DNA of 43,310 bases from Acidimicrobiaceae bacterium. Lineage in GTDB: Bacteria; Actinomycetota; Acidimicrobiia; Acidimicrobiales; RAAP-2. This document shows, piece by piece, positions 12,140-20,393 of the stretch. Where the stretch lies: contig PMON01000016.1 of NCBI GenBank assembly GCA_003162395.1, forward strand, positions 378 to 43,687, given 5' to 3'. A program made the translations under genes and the position numbers. Under the pieces are notes generated by a model. That model was not told the DNA's origin. It was given only the letters and a program-made list of their open reading frames with translations, and searched no databases. The number at the start of each line of letters is the position of its first letter. Positions within the stretch are counted from its first letter, which is position 1.

Positions 12140-12994
12140 GTGACCATCAAGCGCGTCGGCGTCGTCGGCTCGGGCACCATGGGACTCGGCATCGCGGAGG
12201 TGGCCGCCTCTTCCGGCTGCGAGGTGGTGGTGCGGAGCCGCTCGACCGCGACCGCGGAGGGCTTGGTCGCGCTCTTGGAGAAGTCGCTCGCGCGTCAGGT
12301 CGAAAAAGAGAAGCGCACGCCGCAGGACGCGGCCGAGATCCTCGCCCGGGTCACCCCGACCGGCGAGCTCGAGGACCTCGCGGAGTGCGACCTCGTCATC
12401 GAGTCCATCGTCGAGGACCTGGGGGTCAAAAAGCAGCTCTTCATGGAGCTCGACCGTCTGACCAGGCGCGACGCCATCCTGGCCACCAACACGTCGACCC
12501 TCCCGGTCGTCGAGCTGGCCATGGAGACCTCGCGCCCCGAGCTCGTCTGCGGCGTCCACTTCTTCAACCCCGCCCCGGTGATGCGGCTCGTCGAGGTCGT
12601 GGTCCCGATCACCGCCTGTGTGGAGACCATCGCAGTGGTCCACGACTTCATCGCGGCCTGCGGCAAGGAGGCCGTCGAGGTGCAGGACCGAGCGGGCTTC
12701 GTCGTCAACGCGCTGCTCTTCCCGTACCTCAACAACGCGATGCGACTCCTGGAGGCACGGGTGGCCACCATGGAGGGGATCGATACGGCGATGACGGGCG
12801 GCTGCGGGTTCCCGATGGGCCCCTTCGCGCTGCTCGACCTGGTCGGTCTCGACACGTCGCTCGCGATCCTCGAGGCGCTCCACCAGGAGGGCGGCGACGC
12901 GTCCAGCCTGCCTGCGCCGATGCTGCGGCGACTGGTCGCGGCCGGGCGGCTCGGACGAAAGTCCGGCCACGGGTTCTACGACTACCGTCGCTAG
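12140..12994 (+). CDS. hbd: 3-hydroxybutyryl-CoA dehydrogenase
   Basis: NAD(P)-dependent reduction of acetoacetyl-CoA to (S)-3-hydroxybutyryl-CoA, or the reverse. 284 residues. Rossmann loop GSGTMGLG at 10-17, VIESIVED at 86-93, NTSTLPV with Ser119, GVHFFNPAPVM with His140, and DRAGFVVNALLFPYLNNA with Asn190. These are the Ser/His/Asn set of the family. The C-terminal domain ends GRKSGHGFYDY, also typical. It lies 18 bases upstream of the ethylmalonyl-CoA mutase gene, so it probably supplies the reduction step of the ethylmalonyl-CoA pathway, in place of the (R)-specific PhaB route of many proteobacteria. Mycobacterial FadB2 is the same type. Confidence 0.92.
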   Translation: MTIKRVGVVGSGTMGLGIAEVAASSGCEVVVRSRSTATAEGLVALLEKSLARQVEKEKRTPQDAAEILARVTPTGELEDLAECDLVIESIVEDLGVKKQLFMELDRLTRRDAILATNTSTLPVVELAMETSRPELVCGVHFFNPAPVMRLVEVVVPITACVETIAVVHDFIAACGKEAVEVQDRAGFVVNALLFPYLNNAMRLLEARVATMEGIDTAMTGGCGFPMGPFALLDLVGLDTSLAILEALHQEGGDASSLPAPMLRRLVAAGRLGRKSGHGFYDYRR

Positions 12995-13012
12995 GGACCC
13001 CGAGGAGGCGAC

Positions 13013-14998
13013 GTGACCGAGCGAGCCGCACCGTGGCTGATGCGGACGTACTCGGGGCACTCGTCCGCGGCCGCCAGCAACGAGCTGTACCGCACGAACC
13101 TCGCCCAGGGCCAGACCGGCCTCTCGATCGCCTTCGACCTGCCCACCCAGACCGGCTACGACCCCGATCACCCCGCGGCCAAGGGCGAGGCCGGCCGTGT
13201 CGGCGTGCCCGTCGCGCACCTCGGGCACATGGAGCGGCTGTTCGAGGACATCCCGATCGAGGCGATGAACACCTCGATGACGATCAACGCGACCGCGCCG
13301 TGGCTGCTCGGGCTCTACGTCGCGATGGCGCAGCGGCGCGGCGTCGACCCCGCCGTGCTGCAGGGCACGACCCAGAACGACCTCGTGAAGGAGTTCCTGA
13401 GCCGCGGCACCTACATCTTCGGGCCCGAGGCCTCCAAGCGGCTCACGGTCGACACCATCGCCTACACGGTGGCGAACGTGCCGAGGTGGAACCCCATCAA
13501 CGTCTGCAGCTACCACCTGCAAGAGGCCGGTGCGACCCCCGTCCAGGAGATCGCCTACGCCCTCGCCACGGCGATCGACGTCCTCGACGCGGTGCGCGCG
13601 TCGGGCAAGGTGGACGACGACGACTTCGACGACGTCGTCGGGAGGATCAGCTTCTTCGTCAACGCGGGGATCCGCTTCGTCGAGGAGACCGCCAAGATGC
13701 GTGCGTTCACGGCGATGTGGGACCGGATCTGTCGGGACCGCTACGGCGTCTCGGAGCCCGCACAGCGCCGCTTCCGCTACGGCGTCCAGGTCAACTCGCT
13801 CGGCCTCACCGAGCAGCAGCCCGAGAACAACGTCCAGCGCATCGTGCTCGAGCTGCTCGGCGTCACGCTGTCGGCCGACGCGCGTGCGCGCGCCGTCCAG
13901 CTGCCCGCGTGGAACGAGGCGCTCGGCCTCCCCCGCCAGGCCGACCAGCAGTGGTCGCTGCGCATCCAGCAGGTGCTCGCCTTCGAGACGGACCTGCTCG
14001 AGTACCCGGACCTCTTCGCGGGCTCGCTCGTGATGGAGGCGAAGACCGCCGAGCTGATCGACGCCGCCCAGGCCGAGCTCGACGACGTGCTCGACCGCGG
14101 TGGGGCGTTCTCGGCCATCGAAGAGCTGAAGCGGCGCCTCGTCTCGAGCCAGACCGCCCGGATCGCCGCGATCGAGACCGGCGCGCAGCGTGTCGTGGGG
14201 GTCAACTGCTTCGCCGAGGCTGCGGGCTCACCGCTCGGTGGCGACGCCGCGGCGTCGATCCTCACCGTCGACCCGAGCGTCGAGGCCGCGCTGCTGCGCG
14301 ACGTCGAGGCGTGGCGCGCCTCGCGCGACCAAGCTGCGGTCGACGAGGCGCTCGACGAGCTTCGCCGCGTGGCCGCGGGCCACGGCGCGCAGGACAACAT
14401 CATGGTCCCGACGATCGCACTCGCGGTCGCGGGGGGCACCACCGGTGAGTGGGCGGGCGCGCTGCGCGAGGTGTTCGGCGAGTACCGCGCCCCCACCGGC
14501 GTCGGGTCCGCGCGCATGCCGCGCCAGTCCCTCAAGGCCGTGGCCGCACGGGCGCGCGAGCTCGCCGAGACCTACGGCGGGCCGCCACGGCTGCTCGTCG
14601 CCAAGCCCGGGCTCGACGGGCACTCGAACGGGGCCGAGCAGATCGCCGTCGCCGCGCGCGACGCGGGCTTCGAGGTCGTCTACCAGGGCATCCGGCTGAC
14701 GGCCGCCGAGATCGTCGCCGCGGCGCGCGACGAGGACGTCGACGTCGTCGGGCTGTCGATCCTGTCGGGCGCGCACCTGGCGCTCGTCCCCGAGATCCTC
14801 CGGCTGCTCATCGAGGCGAACGTGAGCGCACGCGTGGTGGTCGGCGGCATCGTGCCGGCCGACGACGCCGAGGTGCTGTTCGACCTCGGCGTGCGCGCGG
14901 TGTTCACCCCGAAGGACTTCGAGCTCGCGACGATCATGGACCGGCTCGTCGACCTCGCCGCCGAGCGCCGGCGCTCCGAGGTGCCCGCCACGGCGTGA
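13013..14998 (+). CDS. ecm: Ethylmalonyl-CoA mutase, coenzyme B12-dependent
   Basis: Rearranges (2R)-ethylmalonyl-CoA to (2S)-methylsuccinyl-CoA. 661 residues on one chain: catalytic TIM barrel at about 1-480 and B12-binding domain at about 525-650. The N-terminus (WLMRTYSGHSSA, YRTNLAQGQTGLSIAFDLP), NTSMTINATAPWLL at 86-99, NVCSYHLQEAGATP at 163-176 and NSLGLTEQQPENN at 261-273 match ethylmalonyl-CoA mutase of Rhodobacter and MeaA of Streptomyces rather than methylmalonyl-CoA mutase. The cobalamin motif is DGHSNG at 535-540 with His537 as the likely lower ligand. LSILSGAH and GGIVP follow as expected. GAGGAGG precedes the GTG start. Its stop is 1 base from the stop of the convergent epsilon-like gene. 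Confidence 0.93.
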   Translation: MTERAAPWLMRTYSGHSSAAASNELYRTNLAQGQTGLSIAFDLPTQTGYDPDHPAAKGEAGRVGVPVAHLGHMERLFEDIPIEAMNTSMTINATAPWLLGLYVAMAQRRGVDPAVLQGTTQNDLVKEFLSRGTYIFGPEASKRLTVDTIAYTVANVPRWNPINVCSYHLQEAGATPVQEIAYALATAIDVLDAVRASGKVDDDDFDDVVGRISFFVNAGIRFVEETAKMRAFTAMWDRICRDRYGVSEPAQRRFRYGVQVNSLGLTEQQPENNVQRIVLELLGVTLSADARARAVQLPAWNEALGLPRQADQQWSLRIQQVLAFETDLLEYPDLFAGSLVMEAKTAELIDAAQAELDDVLDRGGAFSAIEELKRRLVSSQTARIAAIETGAQRVVGVNCFAEAAGSPLGGDAAASILTVDPSVEAALLRDVEAWRASRDQAAVDEALDELRRVAAGHGAQDNIMVPTIALAVAGGTTGEWAGALREVFGEYRAPTGVGSARMPRQSLKAVAARARELAETYGGPPRLLVAKPGLDGHSNGAEQIAVAARDAGFEVVYQGIRLTAAEIVAAARDEDVDVVGLSILSGAHLALVPEILRLLIEANVSARVVVGGIVPADDAEVLFDLGVRAVFTPKDFELATIMDRLVDLAAERRRSEVPATA

Positions 14999-14999
14999 G

Positions 15000-15179
15000 T
15001 CAGCCTGGTCGGCTGCGCCCTCGGATCGGGTGCGCGCTGAACCAGCGCCCCGAGAACCGCCACGTGGAAGGTGGCGCCTGCCTGCCCGGCGACGCGGCGA
15101 TGAGCTGCTCGATCGCCGCGTCGATCGCGGCGCGCACGTCGTCGGGGACGCGGGGCCTCGCGCGGAGCCCCGTCGTCAC
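15000..15179 (-). CDS. Small acyl-CoA carboxylase epsilon-like subunit
   Basis: 59 residues from the GTG at 15179, which overlaps the pccB stop by 4 nt (GTGA). The sequence has an N-terminal Arg/Pro stretch, then an amphipathic helix DDVRAAIDAAIEQLIAA, then a Trp/Arg-rich tail with WRFSGRWF. Actinobacterial acyl-CoA carboxylases often have a short epsilon subunit encoded directly after the beta subunit, of similar size and with a Trp/Arg C-terminal motif. Position and size support that call; sequence similarity alone is weak. If so, it would stabilise the alpha-beta carboxylase complex. It ends 1 base from the end of ecm on the other strand. Confidence 0.6.
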   Translation of the reverse strand: MTTGLRARPRVPDDVRAAIDAAIEQLIAASPGRQAPPSTWRFSGRWFSAHPIRGRSRPG

Positions 15180-16732
15180 AGCGGCATGTTCCCGTGCTTG
15201 CGCTTGGGCAGGTCCTCGCGCTTGGTCGAGAGCATCTCGAGGCTCGAGGCGAGCAGCCGGCGCGTGTCGGCCGGGTCGATGACGTCGTCGATGAAGCCGC
15301 GCTCCGCGGCCAGGTAGGGGTTCGCGTAGCGCTCGGCGTACTCGTCGATCAGCTCCTCGCGCCGCGACGGGGGGTCGTCGGCGTCGGCGAGCTCGCGCCG
15401 ATAGACAATCTCGACGGCACCCTGGGAGCCCATGACGGCGAGCTCGGCGGTGGGCCACGCGAAGGCGAGGTCCGCGCCGATCGACTTCGAGTTCATGACG
15501 ACGTAGGCGCCGCCGTAGGCCTTGCGCGTGATCAGCTGGATCCTCGGCACGGTCGCCTCGCAGAACGCGTAGAGGAGCTTTGCGCCGTGGCGGATGATCC
15601 CGCCGTACTCCTGGTCCGTGCCCGGCATGAAGCCCGGCACGTCGACCAGGGCGATGATCGGCACGTTGAACGCGTCGCACGTCCGCACGAACCGCGCGGC
15701 CTTCTCCGAGGAGTCGATGTCGAGCACGCCGGCGAGGTGCGCGGGCTGGTTGCCGACGATCCCGACGGGCCGCCCGTCGATCTTGGCGAAGCCGCACGTG
15801 ATCGACATCGCCCAGTTCGCGTTCACCTCCATGTAGTCGCCGTCGTCGACGACCGCCCTGACCACCCTCTTCATGTCGTAGGGCTGGTTCGAGGAGTCCG
15901 GCAGCAGCGTCCGCAGCTCGCCGCACGGCCGGTCGGCCGGGTCCGTGGCCAGCGTGCGCGGTGGCTCTTCGAGGTTGTTGGACGGCAGGAAGCTCAGCAG
16001 GTAGCGCACCTCGTCGAGGCAGCTCTTCTCGTCGGGGTACACGAACTGGGCGACGCCCGAGCGCGTCGCGTGGGTGAGCGCGCCGCCGAGCTGCTCGAGG
16101 GTCACGTCCTCGCCGGTCACGGTCTTCACCACGTCGGGGCCCGTGATGAACATGTGCGAGCTGTCCTTCACCATGAACACGAAGTCGGTGAGCGCGGGCG
16201 AGTACACCGCGCCCCCCGCGCACGGCCCCAGGATGACTGAGACCTGCGGGACGACGCCCGAGGCCCGCGCGTTGCGCACGAAGATGCCGCCGTAGGAGTG
16301 CAGCGCGCTCACGCCCTCTTGGATGCGCGCGCCCGCACCGTCGTTCAGCCCGATGATCGGCACGCCGAGCGACTCGGACAGGTCCATCACCTTGTGGATC
16401 TTGGCGGCGAAGGTCTCGCCGAGGGCGCCACCGAAGACGGTGAAGTCCTGCGAGAACACGCACACCTTGCGCCCGTCGATCGTCCCGAAGCCCGTGATGA
16501 CCCCGTCGGTGTAGGGGCGCGAGTCCTCGAGGCCCATCCCGTGGGCCTGGTGGCGCGCGAGCATGTCGAGCTCGACGAAGCTGTCCTCGTCGAGCAGGTA
16601 CTCGAGCCGCTCGCGAGCAGTGAGCTTCCCCTTGTCGTGCTGCCGCTCGATCGCGTGGGCGCTGCCGGCGCTGCGGGCCTCCTCGCGGCGACGCTCGAGG
16701 TCCTTCAGGCGTTCTTCCATGGAGTGCTCCAT
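15176..16732 (-). CDS. pccB: Propionyl-CoA carboxylase beta subunit (carboxyltransferase)
   Basis: Transfers carboxyl from carboxybiotin to propionyl-CoA, giving (2S)-methylmalonyl-CoA. 518 residues. N-terminal carboxyltransferase half: TARERLEYLLDEDSFVELD, FSQDFTVFGGALGE, GLNDGAGARIQEGV, with the oxyanion stretch GPCAGGAVYSPALTDFVFM. C-terminal half: VPGFMPGTDQEYGGIIRHGAKLL and RKAYGGAYVVMNSK. It ends KRKHGNMPL, close to the end of known PccB proteins. The biotinylated alpha subunit is not in the window. The start is ATG 16732; Met5 is an alternative. It is 32 bases after the epimerase and overlaps the epsilon-like gene, forming the operon ccr-mce-pccB-epsilon. Confidence 0.94.
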   Translation of the reverse strand: MEHSMEERLKDLERRREEARSAGSAHAIERQHDKGKLTARERLEYLLDEDSFVELDMLARHQAHGMGLEDSRPYTDGVITGFGTIDGRKVCVFSQDFTVFGGALGETFAAKIHKVMDLSESLGVPIIGLNDGAGARIQEGVSALHSYGGIFVRNARASGVVPQVSVILGPCAGGAVYSPALTDFVFMVKDSSHMFITGPDVVKTVTGEDVTLEQLGGALTHATRSGVAQFVYPDEKSCLDEVRYLLSFLPSNNLEEPPRTLATDPADRPCGELRTLLPDSSNQPYDMKRVVRAVVDDGDYMEVNANWAMSITCGFAKIDGRPVGIVGNQPAHLAGVLDIDSSEKAARFVRTCDAFNVPIIALVDVPGFMPGTDQEYGGIIRHGAKLLYAFCEATVPRIQLITRKAYGGAYVVMNSKSIGADLAFAWPTAELAVMGSQGAVEIVYRRELADADDPPSRREELIDEYAERYANPYLAAERGFIDDVIDPADTRRLLASSLEMLSTKREDLPKRKHGNMPL

Positions 16733-16764
16733 GGGACCGAGGCTACCGATCGTGTGTCGGTGAG

Positions 16765-17181
16765 TTACGGGTTCGCCTGGACCAGCTCGATGAGCGTGCC
16801 GAAGGACGCCGACGGGTGCACGAATGCCACGGTCGTCCCCCGAGACCCTGGCCTCGGGACCTGGTCCACGACCCTCGCGCCCGAGGCCTTCACGGCCTCG
16901 AGCGCCCGGGCGCAGTCCGCGACCCGGTAGGCGACGTGGTGCAGCCCCTCGCCACGCGACGCGAGGAAGCGGGCGACCGGCGAGGAGTCCGTCGTGGGCG
17001 TGAGGAGCTGGACGTAGGACTCCGCGACGGCGATGAGCGCCTCTTCGACGCCGTCGGAGTGGACGACCTCGCGGTGCACGACCGCCGCCCCCAGCACGTC
17101 GGCGTACCAGGCGACCGCCGCTTCGAGGTCGCGCACCGCGATGGCGACGTGATCGATCTCGGTGAGGAGCTGGTCGCTCAC
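16765..17181 (-). CDS. mce: Methylmalonyl/ethylmalonyl-CoA epimerase
   Basis: Interconverts (2S)- and (2R)-forms of methylmalonyl-CoA; in the ethylmalonyl-CoA pathway the same enzyme also serves ethylmalonyl-CoA. 138 residues, vicinal oxygen chelate fold of two beta-alpha-beta repeats. IDHVAIAVRDLEAAVAWY carries metal ligand His11, YVQLLTP holds Gln58, GEGLHHVAYRV has His81/His82, and FGTLIELVQ has Glu132. These correspond to the His/Gln/His/Glu ligands of propionibacterial epimerase. The GTG at 17181 overlaps the ccr stop by 4 nt (GTGA), so translation is probably coupled to ccr. Confidence 0.93.
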   Translation of the reverse strand: MSDQLLTEIDHVAIAVRDLEAAVAWYADVLGAAVVHREVVHSDGVEEALIAVAESYVQLLTPTTDSSPVARFLASRGEGLHHVAYRVADCARALEAVKASGARVVDQVPRPGSRGTTVAFVHPSASFGTLIELVQANP

Positions 17182-18527
17182 TCCTTCGCTCCGTGGTGGC
17201 GCCGGAAGATCGTGAGCCGCTCCTCGCCCACGCGGTCTCGCAGCTCGTGATCGTCGATCCCGAGGCCCTCGGTGGGCGCGAGGCACAGCACCCCGAGCTT
17301 GCCCTCGGCGCGGTTCTGGTGGACGAGGAGCGCGGCGGCGCCCACGTCCTCGAGCGGGTACACCGCGGCGAGCGGCGGAACGATCTTGCCCTCGCAGATG
17401 AGCTGGTTGGCGTGCCAGGCCTCGCGGTAGTTCGAGAAGTGGCTCCCCTTGATCGACTTCAGCTTCATCCAGAGGTGCCGGTTGTCGTACTCGATCATGT
17501 AGCCGGTCGTGGCCGCGCAGGTGATGACCGTGCCGCCACGCTTGCAGACGAAGACGCTCGCGCCCATCGTCTGGCGCCCGGGGTGCTCGAAGACGATGTC
17601 GGGGTCCTCGCCGACGAGCGCACGGATGTCCTGGCCGAAGCGGCGCCACTCCTTTTCGTCCTGAGTGTGCTCGTCGGCCCAGAACCGATAGTCGCGCTCC
17701 GCGCGGTCGAGGACGTGCTGACAGCCGAGCTCGTGGAGCAGCGCGACGCGCGCCGCGCTCGACACGACGCCGACCGGCGTCCCGCCGCCGTTCAGCACGT
17801 ACTGCACCGCGAAGCTCCCGAGGCCACCCGTCGCGCCCCAGACGAGGACGTTGTCGCCCTGGGTCACCGGCGCCCCGTTCGGCGAGACGAGCATGCGATA
17901 GGCCGTCGAGTTGCACAGGGCGTTGACGGCGGCCTCCTCCCAGGTGAGGTGGGCGGGCTTCGGCATGAGCTGGTTCGCCTTCACGACCGCGACGTCGGCC
18001 AGCCCCCCAAAGTTCGTCTCGAACCCCCAGATCCGCTGGTTGACCGCGAGCATGGAGTCGTCGTGGGCGCTCGGGTCCTGGTCGTCGACGTAGTTGCAGT
18101 GCACCGTCACCTTGTCCCCGGGTCGCCACGACCGGACCGCCGAGCCGACGCGCAGGACCACGCCGGCGGCGTCCGAGCCGACGACGTGGTAGTCGAGGGC
18201 GTGCCGTGCGCCCCAGACCGACTCGCGGGCAAGCTTGTCCAAGAACCCGAACGTCGCCAGCGGCTCGAAGATCGACGTCCAGACGGTGTTGAAGTTGATC
18301 GACGACGCCATCACCGCCACGTACGCCTCGTCCGGCGCGAGCTCGGGCAGCGGGACCTCGCCGACGTGCAGGGAGGCCCTCGGGTCCTTGTCGGCTGACG
18401 CGACACCCTCGAACATCGCGGCGTCCTCGCGTCGGACGAAGGCCGCGCGGTAGGTCTCGGGCAGCTCGAGTGCCGCCAACTCGTCGCCGGTTGCGCCCGC
18501 AAGTGCAGCCACGAGGATCTCGGTCAT
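17178..18527 (-). CDS. ccr: Crotonyl-CoA carboxylase/reductase
   Basis: Reductive carboxylation of crotonyl-CoA with CO2 and NADPH to (2S)-ethylmalonyl-CoA, the signature step of the ethylmalonyl-CoA pathway. 449 residues, medium-chain dehydrogenase fold: catalytic half at 55-215 (SSINFNTVWTSIFEPL, WRPGDKVTVHCNYVD), NADPH domain with GATGGLGSFAVQY at 231-243. The residues that hold CO2 in the Kitasatospora enzyme have clear counterparts: Asn80, Phe169, Glu170 (WGFETNFGG) and His363 (GSHFSNYREA). That separates it from plain crotonyl-CoA reductases. The ATG at 18527 follows a TAACCT box by 7 bases. First gene of the operon ccr-mce-pccB-epsilon. Confidence 0.95.
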   Translation of the reverse strand: MTEILVAALAGATGDELAALELPETYRAAFVRREDAAMFEGVASADKDPRASLHVGEVPLPELAPDEAYVAVMASSINFNTVWTSIFEPLATFGFLDKLARESVWGARHALDYHVVGSDAAGVVLRVGSAVRSWRPGDKVTVHCNYVDDQDPSAHDDSMLAVNQRIWGFETNFGGLADVAVVKANQLMPKPAHLTWEEAAVNALCNSTAYRMLVSPNGAPVTQGDNVLVWGATGGLGSFAVQYVLNGGGTPVGVVSSAARVALLHELGCQHVLDRAERDYRFWADEHTQDEKEWRRFGQDIRALVGEDPDIVFEHPGRQTMGASVFVCKRGGTVITCAATTGYMIEYDNRHLWMKLKSIKGSHFSNYREAWHANQLICEGKIVPPLAAVYPLEDVGAAALLVHQNRAEGKLGVLCLAPTEGLGIDDHELRDRVGEERLTIFRRHHGAKE

Positions 18528-18531
18528 CGCG

Positions 18532-18545
18532 CGAAGGTTACTTCG
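18532..18545. promoter_or_regulatory. ccr promoter: -10 box inside a small inverted repeat
   Basis: TAACCT on the minus strand (complement 18535-18540) lies 7 bases from the ccr ATG. It is embedded in CGAAG-GTTA-CTTCG (18532-18545). A second inverted repeat CCTCG-TGGG-CGAGG is at 18559-18572. Both are candidates for a regulator's site in the 102-base ccr-thiolase gap. Confidence 0.45.
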
Positions 18546-18593
18546 GAGTTCTCGCGCGCCTCGTGGGCGAGGAGGGCGCGTCAGCGTGGCGAG

Positions 18594-18599
18594 TAGGTT
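18594..18599 (+). promoter_or_regulatory. Candidate -10 box of acetyl-CoA acetyltransferase gene
   Basis: TAGGTT, giving a leader of about 24 nt that contains GGGAGG before the GTG at 18630. No clear -35 element. Confidence 0.35.
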
Positions 18600-18629
18600 G
18601 AGTCTCCGCAGACGCGAGGGAGGTTTGCC

Positions 18630-19811
18630 GTGTCCACATCGGTGATCGTCACGGGTGCACGCACCCCGATCGGGAAGCTCTCTGGCGCGCTCGGGGGCTT
18701 CACGGCGATGCAGCTCGGCGGCTTCGCGATCCGCGCCGCCCTCGAGCGGGCTGGCGTCAGTCCCGACGAGGTCGACGCGGTGCTCATGGGCCAGGTGCTC
18801 GGGGCCGGCCAGGGTCAGATCACCGCGCGACAGGCCGCCGTCTTGGGCGGCGTGCCGATGTCGGTGCACGCGACGACGGTGAACAAGGTCTGCCTCTCGG
18901 GCCTCAACACGATCTACCTCGCGGACCTCCTCATCCGCGCCGGCGAGGCCGAGGTGATCGTCGCGGGTGGCATGGAGTCGATGACGATGGCGCCGCACCT
19001 CCTCCCGGGCGCGCGAGCCGGCTACCGGATCGGGGACGCCACGCTCGTCGACTCGATGATGCTCGACGGGCTCACCTGCGCCTTCGACCACTGCGCGATG
19101 GGGCTGTCGACCGAGCAGCACAACGCCGGGCGGATCTCGCGCGAGCGCCAGGACGCCTTCAGCGCGGCGAGCCACGAGAAGGCCGCCGCGGCGAGCAAGA
19201 ACGGGCTGCTCGCCGCCGAGATCGTCGCGGTGGACGTCCCCCAGCGCAAGGGCGACCCGATCGTCGTCGACACCGACGAGGGCATCCGGCCGGGCACGAC
19301 CGCCGAGTCGCTCTCGGCGCTGCGACCCGCGTTCACCAAGGACGGGACCATCACCGCGGGCAACGCGTCGCAGATCTCCGACGGGGCCGCGGCCGTCATC
19401 GTGATGTCGAAGGAGCGTGCCGCCGCAGCCGGCCTCGACGTGCTCGGCGAGCTCGTCGCCTACGGGCAGGTCGCGGGTCCGGACGCGTCGCTGCTCTCCC
19501 AGCCCGCGAACGCGATCAACGTCGCGGCTCGCAAGGCTGGCATCGCCGTCGGCGATCTCGACCTCGTCGAGATCAACGAGGCGTTCGCCGCGGTGGGACT
19601 GTGCTCGGCGGACGAGCTCGGGCTCGACGAGTCCAAGCTGAACGTCAACGGTGGCGCCATCGCGCTCGGCCACCCCGTCGGGATGTCCGGCACGCGCCTC
19701 GCGCTCACCGCGCTGCTCGAGCTGCGCCGTCGGGGCGGCGGGACCGCGGCAGTCGCGCTCTGCGGCGGCGGCGGACAGGGCGACGCAGCCGTGCTGCGCA
19801 CCATCGGCTAG
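18630..19811 (+). CDS. atoB: Acetyl-CoA C-acetyltransferase (thiolase)
   Basis: Condenses two acetyl-CoA to acetoacetyl-CoA, the first step of the ethylmalonyl-CoA pathway, or works in reverse in beta-oxidation. 393 residues, the usual length of biosynthetic thiolase. Nucleophile Cys88 in NKVCLSGLN; NEAFAAVG; His348 in GGAIALGHPVGMSG; Cys378 in CGGGGQG. These positions agree with the Cys89/His348/Cys378 triad of Zoogloea thiolase. GGGAGG precedes the GTG start. It is divergent from ccr. Its TAG stop shares the palindrome CTAG with the stop of the convergent SixA-like gene. Confidence 0.94.
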   Translation: MSTSVIVTGARTPIGKLSGALGGFTAMQLGGFAIRAALERAGVSPDEVDAVLMGQVLGAGQGQITARQAAVLGGVPMSVHATTVNKVCLSGLNTIYLADLLIRAGEAEVIVAGGMESMTMAPHLLPGARAGYRIGDATLVDSMMLDGLTCAFDHCAMGLSTEQHNAGRISRERQDAFSAASHEKAAAASKNGLLAAEIVAVDVPQRKGDPIVVDTDEGIRPGTTAESLSALRPAFTKDGTITAGNASQISDGAAAVIVMSKERAAAAGLDVLGELVAYGQVAGPDASLLSQPANAINVAARKAGIAVGDLDLVEINEAFAAVGLCSADELGLDESKLNVNGGAIALGHPVGMSGTRLALTALLELRRRGGGTAAVALCGGGGQGDAAVLRTIG

Positions 19812-20335
19812 CTGGCGCGCTCGTTCGTCGCCGGAGCCCCGAAGAACTCGAGGGCGCAGCCGCCCTCGGTCGGGGTGTCGGTGTCGAAGGCGAGCATCGC
19901 GACGCCGCACATCGGAAATCCGTCCCGCAGCGCGCCGTCGGCCGCGCCGCCACCGACGAGGTCCGACACGAGGTAGCTGACCGTCGGGTTGTGGCACACC
20001 ACGAACAGGTCGCCGTAGCCGGGGTCCGCGCCCACGAGCGCGTCGAGCACGTCGCGCGTGGTGACGTCGCGCGTCCCGTTGTACAGCGCAGGGTCGACCA
20101 CCGCACGCGCGCACACCGCGCTGCCGGCCAAGCCGAGCTCGAAGGTCTCGAGCGTCCGAGCGGCGTCCGAGACGGCGGCGGTGCCGCGAAGCCCGGCGAG
20201 CAGCTGGCCCGGCTCGGTCCACGCGCGCAGTGCCGAGGCCTGGGCACGCCCGCGCGTCGAGAGCTCGCGGCCGTGGTCACCCCGCGGCGAGCTTCCCCGG
20301 GCCTTGGCATGTCGGACCACGACGAGCCGGCGCAC
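19808..20335 (-). CDS. SixA-like histidine phosphatase
   Basis: 175 residues of the histidine phosphatase (phosphoglycerate mutase-like) superfamily, SixA type. VVVRHAKARGSS at residues 5-16 has the RH nucleophile motif (Arg8, His9). DAARTLET supplies the second Arg, and FVVCHNPTVSYLVSDL carries the second active-site His. SixA dephosphorylates phosphohistidine proteins in E. coli; the substrate here is unknown. The GTG at 20335 is chosen because GGGAG lies about 8 bases upstream and because the family begins directly at the RHA motif. The same frame is open to 20476, but that would run through the uppP start. It is convergent with, and overlapping, the thiolase stop. Confidence 0.85.
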   Translation of the reverse strand: MRRLVVVRHAKARGSSPRGDHGRELSTRGRAQASALRAWTEPGQLLAGLRGTAAVSDAARTLETFELGLAGSAVCARAVVDPALYNGTRDVTTRDVLDALVGADPGYGDLFVVCHNPTVSYLVSDLVGGGAADGALRDGFPMCGVAMLAFDTDTPTEGGCALEFFGAPATNERAS

Positions 20336-20393
20336 CGACGGAGTCTCCCAGAACCCGGGACTACGGCGCCCTAGGACGTAGCGTGACACGTCC

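Noticed and set aside
13013-14998. Methylmalonyl-CoA mutase as the call for the B12 enzyme
   Set aside because: N-terminal and active-site motifs (NTSMTINATAPWLL, TEQQPENN) match ethylmalonyl-CoA mutase/MeaA, and ccr is next door.
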